This document shows positions 6,513 through 10,482 of a DNA stretch of 10,482 nt, piece by piece. Under the pieces are notes generated by a model, which had not been told where the DNA came from, made no database searches, and saw only the letters and a program-made list of their open reading frames with translations. The DNA is from Halomonas sp. (GTDB taxonomy: Bacteria > Pseudomonadota > Gammaproteobacteria > Pseudomonadales > Halomonadaceae), in contig PWIZ01000021.1 of assembly GCA_003560175.1 (NCBI GenBank), forward strand, positions 1-10,482, in the 5' to 3' direction. Made by a program: the position numbers and the translations under genes. Positions within the stretch are counted from its first letter, which is position 1. The number at the start of each line of letters is the position of its first letter.

Positions 6513-6815
6513 ATGAACGACGATCATGGCCGCGGTCATGATCCTCGTCTCGAACGGATTCGGGCCTGGCTTAGCCAGGCCCGTTTCTTCACGGAGGAGG
6601 TCTACTCCTCCCGCTACCGGGGCGCCATCGCCCGGGCCCGTCGAGACGAGGACGACCTCTTCATGCTGCTGGTGTTCTCCGAGATGATGGGAGTGCCCAA
6701 CCCGGCGGCCTACTACACCCTGGAACTGCAGCCGCTGCTGCTGGAGCGCTTCCACGACTGGCATCGGCGCATGGGCATGGAGCGCTCGCCGCTGGATCAT
6801 TTCAGGTGTTGTTAG
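6513..6815 (+). CDS. Small protein with C-terminal Arg-Cys-Cys, cstA-linked (cory-CC-star type)
   Basis: This 100-residue, soluble-looking protein is charged at both ends. Its core contains an aromatic-rich helix (AWLSQARFFTEEVYSSRYRG), DDLFMLLVFSEMMGVPNP, then AYYTLELQPLLLERFHDWHR. It ends in FRCC directly before the stop (TGT TGT TAG). I recall a family named 'cory-CC-star' for such a terminal Cys pair, but cannot check it here. AAGGAG six bases before the ATG at 6513 decides that start over a GTG at 6510. It follows cstA by 19 bases and precedes an ArsA-like ATPase. YbdD and YjiX, which follow cstA and btsT in Escherichia coli and assist pyruvate uptake, also end in RCC but otherwise look unrelated. 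An accessory role for CstA is therefore a reasonable inference. Confidence 0.75.
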   Translation: MNDDHGRGHDPRLERIRAWLSQARFFTEEVYSSRYRGAIARARRDEDDLFMLLVFSEMMGVPNPAAYYTLELQPLLLERFHDWHRRMGMERSPLDHFRCC

Positions 6816-6865
6816 TAGCCGGAAGCCTTGGAGGTTATTCAGTTACCGCTGAGGCTTGTTCTTTC

Positions 6866-6986
6866 TGGTGGGAGCCACGCTTTGCGGGCGGTTCGACGCT
6901 TCGACGAAGGTAGAGTCCGCGGCACAGGCCTATAACACTGCCGGGCGGCTTTGCCGCCATTCGCCGGGCGGAGCCCAGCTCCCACC
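6866..6986. repeat. REP/BIME-like palindromic repeat element, second locus
   Basis: This has the same two-arm design as 2235-2347. TGGTGGGAGCCACGCTTTGC opens it, and GCTCCCACC (6978-6986) closes it as the inverted complement. The inner hairpins are GGCGGC-TTT-GCCGCC and GGGC-GGA-GCCC. Stems are kept while loops differ from the first locus, which suggests the structures are under selection. The spacer between the arms is unrelated to the first locus. A CTCCCACCGGTAG remnant follows at 6993-7005. It lies between the RCC-tail gene and the ATPase gene, both on the plus strand, and could separate their transcription or stabilise the upstream mRNA. Confidence 0.85.
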
Positions 6987-7040
6987 TGTAGCCTCCCACC
7001 GGTAGCCTGATCCCTTGCCTCGTCGGAACTGGAGTCTTGT

Positions 7041-8048
7041 ATGAAGGAATTGCTGAACAAACGCCTGCTGTGGGTAGGCGGCAAAGGCGGGGTGGGCAAG
7101 ACCACCGTTGCCGCGGCACTGGCGGTGCTGGCGGCGCGGCGCGGGCGGCGGGTGCTGGTGGTCTCCACCGACCCGGCCCACAGCCTCGGCGATGTCTACG
7201 ACCGCGAGCTGGGCGATACCCCGCGTCGGTTGCTGCCCAACCTGGACGCCATGGAGATCGATCCGGACGTCGAGGTGGAGGCCCACCTGGCCCGGGTCAC
7301 CGAGCAGATGCGCCGCTATGCGGCCCCGGAGATGATGAAGGAGCTGGAGCGCCAGATGCGTCTGACTCGCCAGTCGCCGGGCACCCAGGAGGCGGCGCTG
7401 CTGGAGCGGCTGTCGCGGTTGATCGTCGACGATGACAGCGACTGGGACCTGATCATCTTCGACACCGCGCCCACCGGTCACACCCTGCGCCTGTTGACCC
7501 TGCCCGAGGCCATGGCCGCCTGGACCGACGGCCTGCTGGCCCACAATCGCAAGTCGGAGGAGCTGGGCAAGGTGCTCTCCCACCTGACGCCCAAGCGCGG
7601 CCGAGACGTGGCCACCCCCTTCGACGACCCCCAGGAGGATCCCCTCGCCGATCTGGACGACAAGACCCGCGACGTGGCGAAGACCCTGATCGATCGCCGA
7701 CGGCTCTTCCATCAGGCGCGTCGTCGCATCGAGAACGCCGAGGAGACCGGCTTTCTGTTCGTGTTGACCCCGGAGCGGCTGCCGATCCTCGAGACCGCCC
7801 GGGCCGTGGCCACCCTGGAGGAGGCTCACGTGCCGGTGGCCGGTGTCCTGGTCAACCGGGTGATTCCCGAAGATGCCGATGGGGATTTCCTGCGCGCCCG
7901 CCGCGAGCAGGAGGCGACCTATCTGACCCGCATCGACAAGGAGCTGGGCCACCTGCCGCGCCCGCGGCTGCCCTGGCTGCCTACCGACGTGCAAGGCATC
8001 GAGAACCTCGAGGAACTCGCCGAGCGCCTGGAGGGCCAAGGGTTCTAG
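7041..8048 (+). CDS. ArsA/Get3-family ATPase lacking cysteines
   Basis: This 335-residue protein has the full nucleotide-binding set of the ArsA/Get3/TRC40 family. It carries a deviant Walker A with signature lysine (VGGKGGVGKTT, residues 12-22), switch I (VVSTDPAHSLGDVYD), switch II (LIIFDTAPTGHTLRLLTLPE) and a late nucleotide-contact strand (VAGVLVNRVIP). It is a single ATPase domain, so it probably works as a dimer. I find no cysteine in the protein, so neither the ArsA arsenite-binding thiols nor the Get3 CxxC zinc motif is present. Arsenic resistance is therefore unlikely, and no arsB, arsC or arsR gene is nearby. GGAG seven bases before the ATG supports the start. It follows cstA and the RCC-tail gene on the same strand, across a REP-like element. 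A role linked to those proteins is inferred. Confidence 0.9.
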   Translation: MKELLNKRLLWVGGKGGVGKTTVAAALAVLAARRGRRVLVVSTDPAHSLGDVYDRELGDTPRRLLPNLDAMEIDPDVEVEAHLARVTEQMRRYAAPEMMKELERQMRLTRQSPGTQEAALLERLSRLIVDDDSDWDLIIFDTAPTGHTLRLLTLPEAMAAWTDGLLAHNRKSEELGKVLSHLTPKRGRDVATPFDDPQEDPLADLDDKTRDVAKTLIDRRRLFHQARRRIENAEETGFLFVLTPERLPILETARAVATLEEAHVPVAGVLVNRVIPEDADGDFLRARREQEATYLTRIDKELGHLPRPRLPWLPTDVQGIENLEELAERLEGQGF

Positions 8049-9118
8049 CCTTGGCTGGCCTCGAGCAGGTCCAGGCGCCGGGTAGACCAGTGAACGACGG
8101 CGGTGTGGCGGTGCATGCGCTCGGCCAGCCAGGGGTGACGCTGGTGGATCACCTTGCTGGCGAAGTCGGCCAGGAAGCGCGACTTGAGCTCGGCCCGGGC
8201 GCGATCCACGCCCACCGCCTGGAAGGGGGTGGAGGCGAGCAGCATGAAGCCGTCATTGGGAATGCGCCCGGCCGCCATATTGGCGTCGATGATATCCGCG
8301 GCGGTGCCGATGGGCTCGGCCAGGTCCGGGCCATAGGGGCCGACGATCAGCGCCGTGTTGGGCAGGTGCAGGAAATCGAAGCCGCGGCCCACGCAGATCA
8401 CCCATTCCCGGTGTTCGATATCGAGTTTCCGAGCCACGCCACGCAGGCTCGCCGCGTGGGCCAGGTTGCCCTCCAGCAGGGGCAGCAGGTCGCGGCGGAT
8501 ATCGGCGGGCATGTCCGGGCAGAGCGCGGCGATGCGGGCGCTCAGGCTGTCGCCGTCGGCCGCATCGATCTCGCCGATATCCAGGGTGTCATCCCCCTCG
8601 CCGTGAAGGATCAGGACATCGCCGTCGGTCTCGAAGCCGCACACCAGCGGGTAGACGTGCTGGTGGTCCTGCCCGAACAGCTGCTCGGCCTGGGCGCGGA
8701 TCTGGCGGGCGTGGGCCAGGGCGGCGCCGGCATCACAGCCGAAGCCGGCGCAGCCCCGCAGGCGCTCTCCGCGGGAGAAGTGATAGGTGATCATCAACAG
8801 CGCCCCGTGGCCGGCGCGGATGCCTTCGGCCACCTCCTCGGTGATCAGCTCTCCCAGGTAGGGCCAGCCCAGGTCGAAGATGCCGCCCAGGTTGCGAAAG
8901 GGGGTGATGATGCCCAGCGGCGTGCGGGTGGCGTGGGGAATGTGGATGCGCCCGTCCATGCACTTGAGCACGAGCAGGCGGGTGGGGTGCTGGGCCAGGT
9001 AGCGCTCCCTGGCCAGGCTGGCCGAGGGGCTGCAGAAGGTGTCGGCGTGCTGCCGGGAGAGGGCCAGCAGCGCCTCGATGCGCTCGGCGATGGGGCGATC
9101 GTGGAGTGGAATGGGCAT
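8045..9118 (-). CDS. Beta-carbonic-anhydrase-like protein, CsoSCA-type zinc-ligand spacing
   Basis: This 357-residue protein contains CMDGR (Cys53, Asp55, Arg57), which fits the CxDxR zinc and catalytic motif of beta-class carbonic anhydrases. It is followed by FRNLGG, like the family's RNAGG. Further candidate ligands are His113 and Cys123 in ITYHFSRGERLRGCAGFGCD, spaced H-x9-C. Ordinary beta enzymes use H-x2-C; the carboxysomal CsoSCA has a wide H-x10-C spacing, so this looks closer to that branch. The C-terminal half (ICVGRGFDFLHLPNTALIVG) has no motif I recognise. No signal peptide is seen. The gene starts 8 bases after nth and is probably co-transcribed; its stop shares CTAG with the convergent ATPase gene. 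Catalysis (CO2 hydration) is likely but unproven. No carboxysome genes are visible. Confidence 0.6.
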   Translation of the reverse strand: MPIPLHDRPIAERIEALLALSRQHADTFCSPSASLARERYLAQHPTRLLVLKCMDGRIHIPHATRTPLGIITPFRNLGGIFDLGWPYLGELITEEVAEGIRAGHGALLMITYHFSRGERLRGCAGFGCDAGAALAHARQIRAQAEQLFGQDHQHVYPLVCGFETDGDVLILHGEGDDTLDIGEIDAADGDSLSARIAALCPDMPADIRRDLLPLLEGNLAHAASLRGVARKLDIEHREWVICVGRGFDFLHLPNTALIVGPYGPDLAEPIGTAADIIDANMAAGRIPNDGFMLLASTPFQAVGVDRARAELKSRFLADFASKVIHQRHPWLAERMHRHTAVVHWSTRRLDLLEASQG

Positions 9119-9126
9119 GGGGCTGA

Positions 9127-9762
9127 CTATAGCTCAGTCTTCTCCTTGAATTCGCAGAGATCCTCGATCACACAGCTGCCGCAGCGCGGCTTGCGCGCCA
9201 CACAGGTGTAGCGGCCGTGGAGGATCAGCCAGTGGTGGGCGTCCTGGCGAAACTCCCGAGGCACATGGCGGATCAGCTTCTTCTCGACCTCGACCACGTC
9301 CTTGCCCTTGGCAATTCCGGTGCGATTGGCGACCCGGAAGATATGGGTGTCCACGGCGATGGTGGGCTGGCCGAAGGCGGTGTTGAGGATGACATTGGCG
9401 GTCTTGCGGCCCACGCCGGGCAGCGCCTCCAGAGTGGCGCGGGTCTCAGGCACCTCGCCGCCGTGCTTCTCGATCAGCAGGTGGCAGGTCTTCATCAGGT
9501 TCTCGGCCTTGGTGTTGTAGAGGCCGATGGTCCTGATGTGCTCCTTGAGCCCATCGATGCCAAGATCGATGATCGCCTGGGGCGTGTTGGCGACCGGGAA
9601 GAGTCGCGCGGTGGCCTTGTTGACGCCCACATCCGTGGCCTGGGCGGAGAGCAGCACCGCGGCGAGCAGCTCGAAGGGGCTCTCCCAGTTCAGCTCGGTG
9701 GTGGGCTCGGGGGTGTGTTCGCGCAGCCGCGCGAAGATCTCGAAGCGTTTCTGGGCGTTCAT
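9127..9762 (-). CDS. nth: Endonuclease III (DNA glycosylase/AP lyase)
   Basis: Nth removes oxidised pyrimidines from DNA and cuts the abasic site. The 211-residue protein aligns without gaps with Escherichia coli Nth. It has the helix-hairpin-helix LEALPGVGRKTANVILNTAF with catalytic Lys120, then TIAVDTHIFRV with Asp138. A C-terminal 4Fe-4S cluster follows: C187-x6-C194-x2-C197-x5-C203 in TCVARKPRCGSCVIEDLC. The ATG at 9762 is chosen because it gives the family's usual length and N terminus. In-frame starts at 9810 (ATG) and 9849 (GTG, overlapping the rnfB stop) would add 16 or 29 residues that the family lacks. It lies downstream of rnfB, matching the well-known linkage of the rsx/rnf genes with nth, and 8 bases before the carbonic-anhydrase-like gene. 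Confidence 0.96.
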   Translation of the reverse strand: MNAQKRFEIFARLREHTPEPTTELNWESPFELLAAVLLSAQATDVGVNKATARLFPVANTPQAIIDLGIDGLKEHIRTIGLYNTKAENLMKTCHLLIEKHGGEVPETRATLEALPGVGRKTANVILNTAFGQPTIAVDTHIFRVANRTGIAKGKDVVEVEKKLIRHVPREFRQDAHHWLILHGRYTCVARKPRCGSCVIEDLCEFKEKTEL

Positions 9763-9811
9763 GGCGTCTTTTTCGTTTCTTGTGGACTCGGCCACGGGCG
9801 TGTCGCTCATT

Positions 9812-9828
9812 GGGCGCCGAAGGCGCCC
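9812..9828 (-). other. Perfect hairpin between rnfB and nth
   Basis: GGGCGCC-GAA-GGCGCCC is a perfect 7-bp stem with a 3-base loop (TTC loop on the transcribed minus strand). It lies 17 bases after the rnfB stop and 50 bases before the nth start. No T-run follows, so it is not a standard terminator. It might slow ribosome or polymerase passage or protect the rnfB message end. Confidence 0.5.
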
Positions 9829-9845
9829 AGCGGCGTTGGTTTGCC

Positions 9846-10482
9846 TCACTCGGCCTTGCCTGTCTGCTCCAGCGCACTGCGGGCATCGGCCAGTAGCCGC
9901 TCCGCTTCGGGAAGCTGGGCTCTGGCGGTAGCTTCGGCTGGGGCGTCGCCGCGGCGCTGGGCGCTCTCCAGCTGCTGTCGCATGCGCTTGACGGACTGTT
10001 CGGCGGCGTTGACGGCCATCTGCCGCTGACGCAGCCGGCCGGGGCCGGCGGCGGCGTTCGAGCCGGCACCCCCTGCGCTGCCCGGCTGGCGACGCTGCTG
10101 CATCAGACGCTTCTGGCGCTCCAGGCGTTTCTCTTTGGCCTGCCGAGCGAGGCGCGCCTGGCGGGCGCGATGACGACGGCGGCCCAGGTCCGCCCGGCGC
10201 GCCAGGTAGGTCTCGCGGTCAGCCTCGCTCTCGGCGGCTTCCCAGGCGGGGTGGGACACCAGGTCGATGCAGTCCACCGGGCAGGGCGCCACGCACAGTT
10301 CGCAGCCGGTGCACTCGTCGACAATCACCGTATGCATGCGCTTGGCTGCGCCGAGGATGGCGTCCACCGGGCAGGCCTGGATGCACTTGGTGCAGCCGAT
10401 GCATTCGGCTTCTCGGATCACCGCGGTCAGCGGCGGCTGGGCGGGCTCGGCCAGGGGTTGCACCGGCTGGCCCGTTAGCCCG
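9846..10482 (-). CDS. rsxB: Electron transport complex subunit RnfB/RsxB (C-terminal part, cut by window edge)
   Basis: The Rnf/Rsx complex is a membrane ferredoxin:NAD oxidoreductase that in enteric bacteria also resets the SoxR sensor. The visible frame is open to the right edge. It carries two 4Fe-4S motifs, [15 protein letters not shown] and [15 protein letters not shown], separated by [15 protein letters not shown], the hallmark of RnfB's ferredoxin domain. The membrane anchor and first cluster lie outside the window. After the second cluster come about 130 residues rich in Arg, Gln and Ala (such as [20 protein letters not shown] and [20 protein letters not shown]), likely helical or coiled coil. 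This tail is longer than in Escherichia coli RsxB. A GTG at 10463 is in frame, but it falls inside the domain linker and is not the real start. Confidence 0.9.
   Translation of the reverse strand, partial: GLTGQPVQPLAEPAQPPLTAVIREAECIGCTKCIQACPVDAILGAAKRMHTVIVDECTGCELCVAPCPVDCIDLVSHPAWEAAESEADRETYLARRADLGRRRHRARQARLARQAKEKRLERQKRLMQQRRQPGSAGGAGSNAAAGPGRLRQRQMAVNAAEQSVKRMRQQLESAQRRGDAPAEATARAQLPEAERLLADARSALEQTGKAE

Noticed and set aside
6839..6850. Second Ter-like sequence, AGCGGTAACTGA on the minus strand, sharing AGYGGTAACTRA with the 1532-1543 site
   Set aside because: It matches the known Ter core less well. A similar AGCGGTAACG also occurs inside the SRPBCC coding region (1677-1686), so the shared part is not specific. 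With the known Ter polarity, the two sites would face the wrong way for a fork trap between them.
6930..8039. A 369-residue minus-strand ORF antisense to the ATPase gene
   Set aside because: It is the shadow of the ArsA/Get3-like gene, which has unmistakable nucleotide-binding motifs. It also runs into the repeat element.
7041..8048. Arsenic-resistance ATPase ArsA
   Set aside because: There is one ATPase domain, no cysteine, and no arsenic resistance genes in the window. The cstA context points elsewhere.
8051..9211. A 386-residue plus-strand ORF antisense to the carbonic-anhydrase-like gene
   Set aside because: It is a long open frame caused by high GC. The minus frame carries the CxDxR and RNxGG motifs and a coherent protein, and no ribosome site or family match supports this one.
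9812..9828. Intrinsic terminator for rnfB
   Set aside because: The hairpin is perfect but no T-rich tract follows on the transcribed strand, so it is listed only as a hairpin.

Overview
The window looks like chromosomal DNA from a GC-rich gammaproteobacterium. The best fit is Halomonadaceae (Halomonas-like). This is an inference from the high GC content, the protein similarity to enteric and pseudomonad housekeeping proteins, and the gene set (rimO, coaE-yacG, rnfB-nth, cstA, a divergent Tus). There are no rRNA or tRNA genes, CRISPR arrays, phage genes or complete insertion sequences.

Layout, left to right. Positions 1-696 (minus) hold the N-terminal half of rimO, cut by the window edge. Positions 934-1523 (plus) hold a tight two-gene toxin-antitoxin-like pair: a DUF2281-type small protein and a PemK/MazF-type toxin, overlapping by ATGA. 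A SRPBCC lipid-binding-fold protein (1548-1958) and a small membrane protein (2068-2280) follow. Positions 2235-2462 hold palindromic, REP-like repeats lying between convergent genes. From 4558 down to 2486 (minus) runs a compact operon: coaE, a possible 37-residue ORF, yacG, a DUF2283 protein and a divergent homologue of the replication-terminus protein Tus.

Divergent from coaE, the plus strand carries cstA (4820-6493), a 100-residue protein ending in Arg-Cys-Cys (6513-6815), a second REP-like element (6866-6986) and an ArsA/Get3-type ATPase with no cysteines (7041-8048). The last part is minus strand: the C-terminal part of rnfB/rsxB (entering from the right edge), nth, and a beta-carbonic-anhydrase-like protein whose zinc-ligand spacing resembles the carboxysomal enzyme CsoSCA. 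That gene and the ATPase gene share a single CTAG as both stop codons.

The most interesting parts are the following. (1) The cstA / RCC-tail protein / ArsA-like ATPase cluster: the small protein's C-terminal Cys-Cys recalls the unrelated YbdD/YjiX proteins that follow cstA and btsT in Escherichia coli, so it may be an alternative accessory module for CstA-type pyruvate or peptide transport. (2) A Tus-like protein encoded in a coaE-yacG operon, together with a Ter-like sequence elsewhere in the window. (3) A CsoSCA-like carbonic anhydrase with no carboxysome genes in view. The rest is mostly ordinary housekeeping.
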